A stretch of 64,000 nucleotides of DNA from Ruminococcus sp. GTDB lineage: Bacteria > Bacillota > Clostridia > Oscillospirales > Ruminococcaceae. Below the pieces are notes generated by a model. The model saw only the letters and a program-made list of their open reading frames with translations. It ran no database searches and was not told where the DNA came from. The DNA lies in NCBI GenBank assembly GCA_029060305.1, contig JAIDUG010000005.1:1-64000 (forward strand), written 5' to 3'. Positions within the stretch are counted from its first letter, which is position 1; the number at the start of each line of letters is the position of its first letter. Position numbers and translations under genes: made by a program. Below, piece by piece: positions 21,321 through 30,957 of the stretch.

Positions 21321-21977
21321 TTATTTTCTGAATACGAATTTGCTTTCCGTACCTGCAATAAGTCTGTCAATATTAGGTTTGTGTTTCCATATGATAGTAC
21401 CAGCCATAACAGCGGAAAGAACGGTATACAGAATACTTAAACCAAGAGAACAACTGTTCACAAAATACGACATTGCGAAAACAGCTATCGGACAGTATGC
21501 AGAAGAAAAAATTGAAGCAAGCGAGACATATTTGGATATTGCAAGTATAACAACAAAAATAGCCAAGACAGCAATAAAGACTTTAGGGTCAATCATTATA
21601 AATGCCGAAGCCCCAGCGAGTACGCCTTTACCGCCCCTGAAACCGTAATATACCGGAAAGATATGTCCCATTACAGCCCCTATGCCTGCAATATATCCTA
21701 TGTATTGTATATCGCCTTTTATTCCTGCTTTCAGCATATTACAGAATAACATCGCAAGAGTGACAGCAAGCACGCCTTTGAGAACATCTCCGACAAGCGT
21801 CAATAAGGCACACTGTTTTCCTACACAACGGTAGGTATTCGTGAGACCGGCATTTTTACTGCCCATTTCACGAATATCCTTACCTGTAAGGATTTTGACA
21901 AAGATGATTGAAAAATTGAGACTTCCAAGAAGATATCCAAGTGCGGAGGCGATAATAACAGCAAGTAAATAATTCAT
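21321..21977 (-). CDS. plsY: glycerol-3-phosphate acyltransferase
   Basis: YLLGSLNFSII...GSKNAGLTNTYR...FRGGKGV. Confidence 0.96.
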   Translation of the reverse strand: MNYLLAVIIASALGYLLGSLNFSIIFVKILTGKDIREMGSKNAGLTNTYRCVGKQCALLTLVGDVLKGVLAVTLAMLFCNMLKAGIKGDIQYIGYIAGIGAVMGHIFPVYYGFRGGKGVLAGASAFIMIDPKVFIAVLAIFVVILAISKYVSLASIFSSAYCPIAVFAMSYFVNSCSLGLSILYTVLSAVMAGTIIWKHKPNIDRLIAGTESKFVFRK

Positions 21978-23302
21978 TTGTCGTTACCTCCCCTCTCACG
22001 TACTATGAAACGAACAGGAGTTCCCTCAAGACCGAATGTTGAGCGTATCTGGTTTTCGATATATCTTCTGTAAGAAAAATGGAATAAATCAGCTTTATTC
22101 ACAAAAGTGACGAAAGTAGGTGGTTTTGTAGAGGGTTGTGTCATATAGTAAATTTTAAGTCTTTTTCCCTTGTCTGACGGTGGCTGTACTCTTGTGGTAG
22201 CATATGCGAGAACATCATTCAACATACCTGTCGAAATTCTCATACTGTTCTGTTCAAACGTATACTTTATAAGTTCATACAGCTTATTGATTCTCTGCCC
22301 TGTCTTTGCAGAAATAAAGACAAAAGGTACATATGACATAAAACTGAAATCATTTTCGAGTTTGGTTCTGTATTCCTGCATAGTCCTGTCATTTTTTTCA
22401 ATTAAGTCCCATTTGTTTACGGCGATAACACACGCTTTACCCTGTTCGTGAGCGTAACCTGCAACCTTTGAATCCTGTTCAGTGAAACCCTCAGAAGCGT
22501 CAATCATTATAACGCACACGTCAGCACGGTCAACCGCCATATATGCACGCAGTACGCTGTAATGTTCTACTTTTTCGGTAATACGTGACTTTTTGCGTAT
22601 TCCTGCTGTATCAATGAAAACAAATTTTCCGTATTCATTTTCGATAACTGTATCGGTTGAATCACGTGTAGTGCCTGCAATATCAGAAACGATAACACGG
22701 TCTTCTCCTGCGATTTTATTTATCAGGGAAGATTTTCCCGCATTAGGTTTACCGATTACAGCAACCTTTATATATTCCTCGTCATATTCCTGCACGTCTG
22801 ATTCCGGAAGATATTCATATACAGCATCAAGCATATCACCTGTACCGTGTCCGTGGACGGAAGATACAGGATAAGGGTCTCCGAGACCGAGATTATAAAA
22901 CTCATAGAGTTCCATAGGAGGTTCACCGAGAGCATCACACTTATTTACGGCAAGTATTATCGGTTTACCGCTTTTTATGAGCATTTCAGCAACTGCATAA
23001 TCGTCAGCAGTAACTCCGCACCTTATGTCAGTCAGAAAAATAATAACGTCAGCCTTTTCGATAGCAAGCTCCGACTGTCTTCTCATCTGAGAGAGAATAA
23101 CATCATCGCTGTCGGGTTCAATACCTCCGGTATCAACAACCATAAAAGTCTTGTTACGCCATTCGCACTTTGAGTAAATGCGGTCACGTGTAACTCCTGG
23201 TGTATCTTCGACTATTGAAAGTCTCTGCCCGATAATTTTATTGAAAAGCGTTGACTTACCGACATTTGGTCTTCCGACAACTGCAACAATTGGTATTGAC
23301 AT
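21974..23302 (-). CDS. der: ribosome biogenesis GTPase Der
   Basis: Two tandem G domains (GRPNVGKSTLFN, GKPNAGKSSLIN) and KH-like C-terminus. Confidence 0.97.
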   Translation of the reverse strand: MSIPIVAVVGRPNVGKSTLFNKIIGQRLSIVEDTPGVTRDRIYSKCEWRNKTFMVVDTGGIEPDSDDVILSQMRRQSELAIEKADVIIFLTDIRCGVTADDYAVAEMLIKSGKPIILAVNKCDALGEPPMELYEFYNLGLGDPYPVSSVHGHGTGDMLDAVYEYLPESDVQEYDEEYIKVAVIGKPNAGKSSLINKIAGEDRVIVSDIAGTTRDSTDTVIENEYGKFVFIDTAGIRKKSRITEKVEHYSVLRAYMAVDRADVCVIMIDASEGFTEQDSKVAGYAHEQGKACVIAVNKWDLIEKNDRTMQEYRTKLENDFSFMSYVPFVFISAKTGQRINKLYELIKYTFEQNSMRISTGMLNDVLAYATTRVQPPSDKGKRLKIYYMTQPSTKPPTFVTFVNKADLFHFSYRRYIENQIRSTFGLEGTPVRFIVRERGGNDK

Positions 23303-23325
23303 TTTATCGCACTCCTTTCATATAT

Positions 23326-24627
23326 TCAGTAAGTGATTCCTATAATTGCGTCAAGAAGTTCATAGCCGTCATTGGGAGTATGCCTTATTTTTACGCCGAG
23401 AGCATTTTCCACATCCTGTACAGTGAGGTCGTCAAGAAAAATTTCATTGTCACGCATCAGCATTGAATCCGAAATAATAAGACTGTCACCGAGGTTTCTG
23501 CCTTTCAACTGAGCTATCAAATCCTGAGCTGTTATAAGTCCGGTGACGGTAATAGTTTCCCCGAAAAAATCGTTTCTTATTCTGTAAACGTCGCATTTCA
23601 GTAACGGGAAATATTTTTCAGCTTTTTCAGCGAGTTGTTTCATAAACTCATATACCGCATACCCGACCGCTAAAGATACATGACGTTTACCGCCCTGCCA
23701 TTCGGCAACTGCGAGGGCTTTTTCAAATTCGTCAATAAGTGAACGCACCATACCCACACCGTTTTCGTACTGTGGGAAGTCCTCATAGTATTCCATAGGC
23801 GGAATATCACGTCCGGCAATAATGAAAAATTCGTCCGAGGGAAAAACCGTTCTTGTCCCGAATTTTTGCAGAAATATTTCCTGAAATTCTGAAATTATGT
23901 CGATAGTTTCAGATGCTTTTTCCGGAGTAAAAGTTGTCAGCGGAAACAATCCGTCACGGAATTTTGTGAGACCAACGGGGACAACAGCCATACTTGAAAT
24001 ATTCGGCATAAGTCTGCCGAGGTCGCTGAGTGAACGCCTTAATTCTTCACCGTCATTGAGGTTCGGACAGCATACAATCTGACAGTTAAGTTGTATGCCG
24101 TTTTCCGCAAGCTGATAGATATATCTGAGTTTTTCACCTGCAAAACGGTTGTGCATCATTTTCACACGCAAATCAGGATTAGTTGTATGGACGGAAACGT
24201 TTATATTCAGTTTCATTTTAATAATGCGGTCAATGTCGTGCTGTTCAAGGTTGGTAAGAGTGACATAGTTTCCCTGAAGAAAAGAAAGTCTTGCGTCGTC
24301 GTCCTTGAAATAGAGAGTTTCACGCATATTCGGTGGCATCTGGTCAATAAAACAGAAAACGCATTTATTACGGCACGACTGCTTACAGTCCATCAGAAAA
24401 GTTTCAAATTCAAGTCCCACGTCGTCATATTCGTCTTTTGTGATACTGAAAGAAATTTTTTCGCCGTTGCGGATAACTTCTATAGTGAGAGAAGTTTCGG
24501 AAGCATAAAACATATAGTCAAGAACGTCATTGATTTCCTGATTATTTATATGAAGTAAAGTATCGTCGGGAATAATTCCGGCGAGAGAGGCAGGAGAATT
24601 GCGAATAACATTTTTAATTTTAACCAT
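23326..24627 (-). CDS. DUF512 family protein (PDZ-like plus radical-SAM-like Cys cluster)
   Basis: N-terminal PDZ-like region; CKQSCRNKCVFCFIDQMPPNMRETLYFKDDDARLSFLQGNYVTLTN. Confidence 0.93.
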   Translation of the reverse strand: MVKIKNVIRNSPASLAGIIPDDTLLHINNQEINDVLDYMFYASETSLTIEVIRNGEKISFSITKDEYDDVGLEFETFLMDCKQSCRNKCVFCFIDQMPPNMRETLYFKDDDARLSFLQGNYVTLTNLEQHDIDRIIKMKLNINVSVHTTNPDLRVKMMHNRFAGEKLRYIYQLAENGIQLNCQIVCCPNLNDGEELRRSLSDLGRLMPNISSMAVVPVGLTKFRDGLFPLTTFTPEKASETIDIISEFQEIFLQKFGTRTVFPSDEFFIIAGRDIPPMEYYEDFPQYENGVGMVRSLIDEFEKALAVAEWQGGKRHVSLAVGYAVYEFMKQLAEKAEKYFPLLKCDVYRIRNDFFGETITVTGLITAQDLIAQLKGRNLGDSLIISDSMLMRDNEIFLDDLTVQDVENALGVKIRHTPNDGYELLDAIIGITY

Positions 24628-24649
24628 ATAATCCTCCGTAGTTTTTCAA

Positions 24650-24684
24650 AAAAAGGAGAGCAGGACTTAACTCCTCCTCTCCTT
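24650..24684 (-). terminator. intrinsic terminator after rpmF
   Basis: GGAGAGCAGGACTTAACTCCTCCTCTCC hairpin with an A-rich plus-strand flank (U-tract on the minus strand). Confidence 0.55.
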
Positions 24685-24706
24685 CTCATGTATCGGATTA
24701 AGCCGA

Positions 24707-24889
24707 TTAAGCATCGATTTTGATAACCTCAACGCCCTTATAGAAACCGCAGTTCTTGCAAACCTTGTGCGGAGCCTTATATGCGCCACAGTTGTCGCAC
24801 TTGGACATAGCAGGCACGTCAAGCTTCCATACAGCAGAACGTCTCTTATCACGTCTTGCCTTGGAAGTTTTTCTCTTTGGTACAGCCAT
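24707..24889 (-). CDS. rpmF: 50S ribosomal protein L32
   Basis: [18 protein letters not shown]...[22 protein letters not shown]. Confidence 0.97.
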   Translation of the reverse strand: MAVPKRKTSKARRDKRRSAVWKLDVPAMSKCDNCGAYKAPHKVCKNCGFYKGVEVIKIDA

Positions 24890-24920
24890 TCTGGCACCTC
24901 CTTACAAAGAGCTTCACAGC

Positions 24921-25370
24921 TCAGAAATTGAGACAATTGCAATCAGAGACATTGAGGTCACAACCGCAGACCATACAAAGACCTTTGCAGTCATCTTTGC
25001 AGAGGATTTTCGAGGGCAGTTGTAAGAGCAAGTCAGTAAAAGCAATATCATTGAGTTCAATGCTCTCACCGTCAGCGACGATATAGTCGTCGTTATCGCC
25101 GTTCACTGAGGGGACGACGATATGAGAAAAATCAAAGGAAAACTCACTTTGAAACTCTTTCAGACATCTGTCACAGGTAAGAGACAGAGTAAATTCAACG
25201 GAATATTCAAGATATACAACGCCTGCACGGTTAAAAACCTTACCGCAGACATTTACAGGAGAGGCGAAACAGTAGCCGTGAATAACTGACAGCTCGTCCT
25301 CAGATATGGAATAGCCGATTTCTCTGGACTCACCGACGATATTGAAAAGTTGTCTTAAATTAAATTTCAT
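24921..25370 (-). CDS. YceD/DUF177 family protein
   Basis: CDRCLKEF...CKDDCKGLCMVCGCDLN; located upstream of rpmF. Confidence 0.9.
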   Translation of the reverse strand: MKFNLRQLFNIVGESREIGYSISEDELSVIHGYCFASPVNVCGKVFNRAGVVYLEYSVEFTLSLTCDRCLKEFQSEFSFDFSHIVVPSVNGDNDDYIVADGESIELNDIAFTDLLLQLPSKILCKDDCKGLCMVCGCDLNVSDCNCLNF

Positions 25371-25472
25371 ACACAAAAAACCTTTCAGAGCATCATAGGA
25401 TATATTATACACCAGTTCACAGAATATGTCAATAGGTGTTTCCGAAAAAAGCAAAAATTTTATTTCAGCAAA

Positions 25473-25880
25473 TCACTTGATAAACTGCTTTACATTTTCA
25501 GAAAGGTCATCAGCATCAGCGGAAACGGTGAATACAACGGAAACGTCGTCACCAGTAAGAGAGTCGATTTTTTCAAACATCTTGCCTACTTCTTCATAGT
25601 CACGACCGACGATTCTTAAAATACCGTCAATATAAATGTGTGTGATATCGTAATTGCTTGCGAGAAGACCTGCAATAAAGCCGTAGAAAGCGTCATAGCC
25701 CTCAACCTTGTAATATTCTGTATCACACCATCTTACCTTACGGCTGATAGAATATCTTACAGTAGAACCTTTTTCCACACAAACAACGTTGCCGTTGCTG
25801 GACTTTACTGCTTCGTTAATCTGGTCGATAAGGATTTTAGTTTTTCCTGTACCTTTTTTACCGGTAATGAGTTTAATCAT
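25473..25880 (-). CDS. P-loop hypothetical protein
   Basis: Walker A GKKGTGKT; Walker B-like HIYIDGIL. Confidence 0.65.
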   Translation of the reverse strand: MIKLITGKKGTGKTKILIDQINEAVKSSNGNVVCVEKGSTVRYSISRKVRWCDTEYYKVEGYDAFYGFIAGLLASNYDITHIYIDGILRIVGRDYEEVGKMFEKIDSLTGDDVSVVFTVSADADDLSENVKQFIK

Positions 25881-25929
25881 ATTTTTTTACTCCTTTTTTT
25901 AATTTGGATATATAAGCCGGAAAAAGAAA

Positions 25930-27264
25930 TTAACCGAGCTTTGCTTCAAGGGTAGCCTTAGCACCCTCATAACCAGGCTTGCCGAGAAGTGCAAACATAT
26001 TTGACTTATAGCTTTCAACACCAGGCTGATTGAACGGATTTACACCGAGAACATAACCGGAAACAGCACAAGCCTTTTCAAAGAAATAAATCATATAGCC
26101 GACACTTTCCTCAGTAGTATCTTCGAGTTCAAGAATAATATTCGGAACACCGCCCTCAGTATGAGCGAGAACAGTACCTTCAAAAGCCTTTCTGTTTACT
26201 ACTGACATATTCTGATTTGTAAGGAAATTGAGACCGTCAAGATTTTCGTCATCAGGTTCAAGGAAGAGGTCTGTTTTCGGTTTTTTAATGTCAACGACTG
26301 TTTCAAAGAGGATTCTTGCACCGTCCTGAATATACTGACCCATAGAATGAAGGTCTGTTGAGAATACAGCAGATGACGGGAAAATACCCTTGTTGTCCTT
26401 GCCTTCGCTTTCGCCGAAAAGTTGCTTGTACCATTCTGACATCATAACGAAACTCGGGTCATATGAAACAAGCATTTCAACGGACTTGCCTTTTCTGTAG
26501 AGAATATTTCTGAGAGCAGCATATTTGTAGCAGTCATTGTTGTCGAAATCTGCACAGAAATCATTCTGAGCCTTTCTTGCACCTGCCATAAGAGAATCAA
26601 TGTCACAACCTGCAACGGCAATCGGGAGAAGTCCGACAGCAGTAAGAACAGAAAAACGTCCGCCTACATCGTCGGGAATAACGAAAGTTTCGTAACCCTC
26701 AGTATCTGAAAGATTCTTGAGAGTACCTCTTGCCTTGTCAGTTGTAGCGAATATACGGTTTTTAGCTTCTTCCTTGCCGTACTTGTCTTCAACCATTTTC
26801 TTGAAAATTCTGAAAGCGAGAGCCGGCTCAGTAGTAGTACCTGACTTTGAGATTACATTAACGGAAAAATCCTTGTCTTTGCAGAGAGAGATAATTTCGT
26901 TAAGGTATGTAGGATTGATACTGTTGCCGACATAATAGATGTCAGGAGTATCCTTTTTGATATTGTTATAGAGGGGGGATTTGAGAAGTTCTATAGTAGC
27001 TCTTGCACCGAGATATGAACCGCCGATACCGATAACAATAAGAATATCGGAATTTTTCTTGATTTTTTCAGCAGCAGCCTTGATTCTTTCAAATTCTTCC
27101 TTGTTGTAGTCTGTAGGGAGATTCACCCAGCCGAGAAAATCATTTCCGAGACCGTTCTTCTTGTGGAGAGAATCGGCAGCAGCTTCCACCTGAGCCTTGA
27201 TTCCTGCGAGTTCATCACAGTTCACAAAGTCGGCGAGATATTTTGTATTGAGTTTTAAAGACAT
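25930..27264 (-). CDS. pgi: glucose-6-phosphate isomerase
   Basis: [43 protein letters not shown] motifs. Confidence 0.97.
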   Translation of the reverse strand: MSLKLNTKYLADFVNCDELAGIKAQVEAAADSLHKKNGLGNDFLGWVNLPTDYNKEEFERIKAAAEKIKKNSDILIVIGIGGSYLGARATIELLKSPLYNNIKKDTPDIYYVGNSINPTYLNEIISLCKDKDFSVNVISKSGTTTEPALAFRIFKKMVEDKYGKEEAKNRIFATTDKARGTLKNLSDTEGYETFVIPDDVGGRFSVLTAVGLLPIAVAGCDIDSLMAGARKAQNDFCADFDNNDCYKYAALRNILYRKGKSVEMLVSYDPSFVMMSEWYKQLFGESEGKDNKGIFPSSAVFSTDLHSMGQYIQDGARILFETVVDIKKPKTDLFLEPDDENLDGLNFLTNQNMSVVNRKAFEGTVLAHTEGGVPNIILELEDTTEESVGYMIYFFEKACAVSGYVLGVNPFNQPGVESYKSNMFALLGKPGYEGAKATLEAKLG

Positions 27265-27390
27265 ATATATACCTCCAGTTTGCAGGGAAAAAATCCCGTA
27301 CAAAAATAATTTACCATATTTATAATACTATATTTTGAAAATTTTTTCAAGGGCAATTTGAATATTTGACATAATCAATAATATTCAACA

Positions 27391-28536
27391 TCATTTTTTG
27401 AATATATTAAACAATATTTTCTTGAAAGAAAAACCAAACGACAAAGCCTCAACATTATCCTTGACAATAATATCAGTTTCACATACAAGAGAGTCTCCGC
27501 TGTAGAAACCTGCCGAGCCTATCACCTGTCCTTTTTCAATCGGAGCAGTGAGGAAATCAGGAATTACAACAACGGTATTGAGTTCTGTAATATTTTTCGG
27601 TACAACAAGATTACTCTGATTTCTGAGCTGAATTTCCACAGCCGATTCAACACCGTTTTTTACTTTTACCGGCATAAGCATTTCGTTAGGAAACATAGTA
27701 GCTGTAATGTGGAAACCGTTGAATCCCCTGTTAATCAGTTCTTTTGCCTTTTTCATTGAAACGTCCTCATTTACAGCACCGAGAACGACGGAAATATAAA
27801 CATTTCCCTCGCTGTTTCTTCCGCCCTCTGCGATACAGTAACCGGACTTTTCCGAATGTGACGCTTTGAAGCCGATATGAGGCTCATAGGTGCGTGAAAG
27901 AGTATTTTCGTTCACCAGTTCTGCCTTTTTTTCCCTGACGAAGTCACGCCATGTACGGAAATACGGCTCCAGAACGTCATAGTCAGATAGTTTCGCACAT
28001 ATTATAGCCAAATCATGTGCTGTTGTGTGTTCCCGCTCATCATAGTACCCGTAAGGTGAATAAAAAGCAGTATCACGCAAGCCAAGGTCAAATGCTTCAC
28101 TGTTCATACGCATAACGAAACTTTCAACAGATTGCTCGGAATATTCGGCAAGAACGGTCATCGCATCATTTGCGTTGCCTATGATTACGGCTTTCAGCAG
28201 TTCGTCAACGGTAATATTTTCGGACGGCTCAATCCACACCACAGCACCGTCAGTACCGGCAACAGCTTGCGACGCTGTCATAACAGTACCGGTTGTGTAT
28301 TTACCTTTCTCAATATCCTCCGCTACCAGCAACAGTGCCATCAGCTTTGTCATATAGCCCACATTCAGTTGCAAATCAGCGTTATACTCGTCAAGTACAG
28401 CACCTGTACGTGCTTCTATCAGAATATGAGCCGAATATTTTTCCTGAACATCCTCAGCCACGTCAGCAGACATAAACAATGATGATATCAGCAGTGCCAT
28501 GAACACCGCCGTTATCTTTTTCAGAATATTATTCAA
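27391..28536 (-). CDS. S11-family D-Ala-D-Ala carboxypeptidase-like protein with degenerate active site
   Basis: DacF-like fold signatures, but SxxK position reads YMTK, SxN position NAN, KTG position KAS. Confidence 0.82.
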   Translation of the reverse strand: MNNILKKITAVFMALLISSLFMSADVAEDVQEKYSAHILIEARTGAVLDEYNADLQLNVGYMTKLMALLLVAEDIEKGKYTTGTVMTASQAVAGTDGAVVWIEPSENITVDELLKAVIIGNANDAMTVLAEYSEQSVESFVMRMNSEAFDLGLRDTAFYSPYGYYDEREHTTAHDLAIICAKLSDYDVLEPYFRTWRDFVREKKAELVNENTLSRTYEPHIGFKASHSEKSGYCIAEGGRNSEGNVYISVVLGAVNEDVSMKKAKELINRGFNGFHITATMFPNEMLMPVKVKNGVESAVEIQLRNQSNLVVPKNITELNTVVVIPDFLTAPIEKGQVIGSAGFYSGDSLVCETDIIVKDNVEALSFGFSFKKILFNIFKK

Positions 28537-28589
28537 ATATACCGCCTCCCTTTTCTGAATATATATGTAGGAGACGTATAGGGTAATGA

Positions 28590-29543
28590 CTAAAATTTAA
28601 CCGAAGTTATAATAAAACTGTCGGTATTGTTTCCGGATATTGTATATTCTCCCGAATCAGGAACGGGAACGGAAGTAATCTCTCCGGTATACCTTACGCT
28701 GTATATCTTATACATACTTCCTCCGAATCTGTATGAAAGAGGATTGTCGAAAGTATATGTGTCAAGAATATCAAGATATTCTTCAAGACAGTAATCAAGG
28801 TCTTTCATAACTGAAGCATGAACCTTACCGACATACCGTAGATGCCAAGGATAAAAGTCCTTTCCGGTCTTTTCTCTTTTTCCCAGTGGAAAACGTAATA
28901 TATATCCGTATTCGTGGCAATGGTCAATAATCCATTTTTCTTCATCACAACCGTCATATGTAAGAACATCACTGCCGACATTTACAGCCAAATCAATAGT
29001 ATTTCCGGTTGAAGACTCCGGAAAATACTGAGGACAATATGAATCTTCACCTGTATAAGTATCGGTAGTTCCATACACAAGAAAATTTGCCTGTCCTGTA
29101 ACATCATAATAATCTTTCATCATCATATTCAGGGCATCAGCCGCCTGTATATTCAGTATAACCGAATCCGTTTCATTTATTAAAGTATAATAATCGTTTC
29201 TGTAATTTATCAGGTCAACGGCGTAAGGCATTCCGGAATATACATAAGGGTTTTCATTATCCACCTTTACCAGTTCACCATAAAAAAGCTGAGAAGAATC
29301 CACACTGATTTCTTCAAATCCGTTTCCCTTATTTTCCTTAATCTCCTCTTCTTTTTTTCCGAAGACCTGAATATTTTCAGACGTGCTTTCATCAATACGT
29401 AAAACAATAGCACTATCCGTATCATATTCCTCATTGAATCTGTAAATAAATCTCCTCACAGAATCCACAGGAAATATAATAATTATAATCAAAATCAGGA
29501 TTATAATAAAAAGACGGTCTGTTCTGAAACGTTTTTTAGCCAT
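28590..29543 (-). CDS. M15/VanY-like protein, membrane-anchored, with altered catalytic residues
   Basis: ESSTGNTIDLA...YGYILRFPLGKREKTGKDFYPWHLRYVG resembles VanY; N-terminal TM; SD GGAGGAAATGAT-ATG. Confidence 0.72.
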   Translation of the reverse strand: MAKKRFRTDRLFIIILILIIIIIFPVDSVRRFIYRFNEEYDTDSAIVLRIDESTSENIQVFGKKEEEIKENKGNGFEEISVDSSQLFYGELVKVDNENPYVYSGMPYAVDLINYRNDYYTLINETDSVILNIQAADALNMMMKDYYDVTGQANFLVYGTTDTYTGEDSYCPQYFPESSTGNTIDLAVNVGSDVLTYDGCDEEKWIIDHCHEYGYILRFPLGKREKTGKDFYPWHLRYVGKVHASVMKDLDYCLEEYLDILDTYTFDNPLSYRFGGSMYKIYSVRYTGEITSVPVPDSGEYTISGNNTDSFIITSVKF

Positions 29544-29627
29544 ATCATTTCCTCCGAAATCGTTATACACTATCCGGAGGCAAACACGGAATAACAAATA
29601 GATTCCGTTCCGGTTCAATCGGGAAAT

Positions 29628-30710
29628 TTAATGTCTTCGGGACGACGGCACATATTTCTCACCGTCTGCTCCGTAAACACTGTAGATACTGAGAGTATCA
29701 TAAATGGCACTCCATTTGTCAGTGCATTTGCACATTACGAGAATGTAAGTTTCCCCTTTGATTTCCGCAAAGCTTTCAATACAGTTTCCAGCTTCGTCCG
29801 TATAACCGGTTTTACCTCCTTGTATTGTAACACCAGGCATTTCGTCGCCGTACATACGGCTGAAAAAATTGCTCGTAAAAGTAAGCCCCTCAGGATTCTT
29901 TTCTGTTGGAGGGACTTTGTACTCATAAGCAGAAATAATTTTCCGGCAGATTTCGTTCTGAATTGCATACTCCAGAATCAACGCCATATCTGTTGCTGTA
30001 CTGTAATGTTCATTGTCATGCAGACCGACGGCATTGGTGAAATGAGTACTTTTCAGTCCAAGCTCAACGGCTTTTTCATTCATAAGCTGAACAAACGCCA
30101 TTTCTGAACCTGCTACATATTCAGCGACAGCAAGTGTCGCATCTGCACCCGACATGAGAACCATTCCGTACAATAAATCTTCAAGCGTGGGCGTTTCATC
30201 AGGAAGAAAACCTGCCCTTGAGGCATCAAGTTCTATCATGGGGTTAATCATATCTTCTGTTATAGTAACGGTATCTGAAAGATTTTCTATGTTCTCAACG
30301 GCAACAATGAGAGACATTATTTTAGTAAGAGAAGCAGGATACATCTGTGCGTTTGCGTTTCTGTATGCTATTACCTTTTTTGTATCGGCATTCATAAGTA
30401 AGGCATATCCTGATTTATAATCATTGCTGAAACGCTGTGCATTATCATCTCTTTCAGGATAGACAGAACAGGTTGTCGGTTCACTTAATGCTTCGATGAC
30501 TGTTTCTGTATATTTTGTAGTTGTTGTATACTTTTCAGTTGTTTCCGTCTGTAAAATAACCGTTGTATCTGCACTTACAGACGTTTCAATAACTATGTTT
30601 TCAGTTGATTTATATGCTGAAAATACTTCTGATATACCGAACAGAAGTATAACAGACAGCATTACAGTTGCAGTTATATAAAAGATTTTCATTCTTTTTC
30701 CGTGATTCAT
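29628..30710 (-). CDS. S11-family D-Ala-D-Ala carboxypeptidase
   Basis: YPASLTKIMSL (SxxK), SGADA, GGKTGYTDEAGNC (KTG). Confidence 0.92.
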   Translation of the reverse strand: MNHGKRMKIFYITATVMLSVILLFGISEVFSAYKSTENIVIETSVSADTTVILQTETTEKYTTTTKYTETVIEALSEPTTCSVYPERDDNAQRFSNDYKSGYALLMNADTKKVIAYRNANAQMYPASLTKIMSLIVAVENIENLSDTVTITEDMINPMIELDASRAGFLPDETPTLEDLLYGMVLMSGADATLAVAEYVAGSEMAFVQLMNEKAVELGLKSTHFTNAVGLHDNEHYSTATDMALILEYAIQNEICRKIISAYEYKVPPTEKNPEGLTFTSNFFSRMYGDEMPGVTIQGGKTGYTDEAGNCIESFAEIKGETYILVMCKCTDKWSAIYDTLSIYSVYGADGEKYVPSSRRH

Positions 30711-30794
30711 TTCAGCACCTCTGCATAAATAACTACCATTCTATTATAATGCAAAAAAACTTGAATGTCAATCCCCATTATGAAAATTAAGGAA

Positions 30795-30823
30795 TTGACT
30801 TACATGAAAAAACATAATATAAT
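30795..30823 (+). promoter_or_regulatory. near-consensus sigma-70-type promoter
   Basis: TTGACT (30795-30800), 17-nt spacer, TATAAT (30818-30823). Confidence 0.75.
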
Positions 30824-30860
30824 AATATACGACGTAAAAAGACATGAAAAGGAGGAATAT

Positions 30861-30917
30861 ATGTACTATAGTATAGATATAATAATATCTGAAAAAAGCA
30901 TAGTGATATATAAATAA
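30861..30917 (+). CDS. putative 18-aa microprotein MYYSIDIIISEKSIVIYK
   Basis: ATG 5 nt after AAGGAGG; directly downstream of consensus promoter and upstream of terminator; absent from ORF track. Confidence 0.45.
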   Translation: MYYSIDIIISEKSIVIYK

Positions 30918-30918
30918 A

Positions 30919-30954
30919 AAACTGCCGGAGAATATCCGACAGCTTTTTTTATTG
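30919..30954 (+). terminator. intrinsic terminator
   Basis: CTGCCGGA-GAATA-TCCGACAG then CTTTTTTTATT. Confidence 0.7.
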
Positions 30955-30957
30955 TTA

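Noticed and set aside
21263-21370. N-terminal extension of GpsA
   Set aside because: It overlaps plsY; the Rossmann N-terminus MANIVILGSGGFG starts at 21262.
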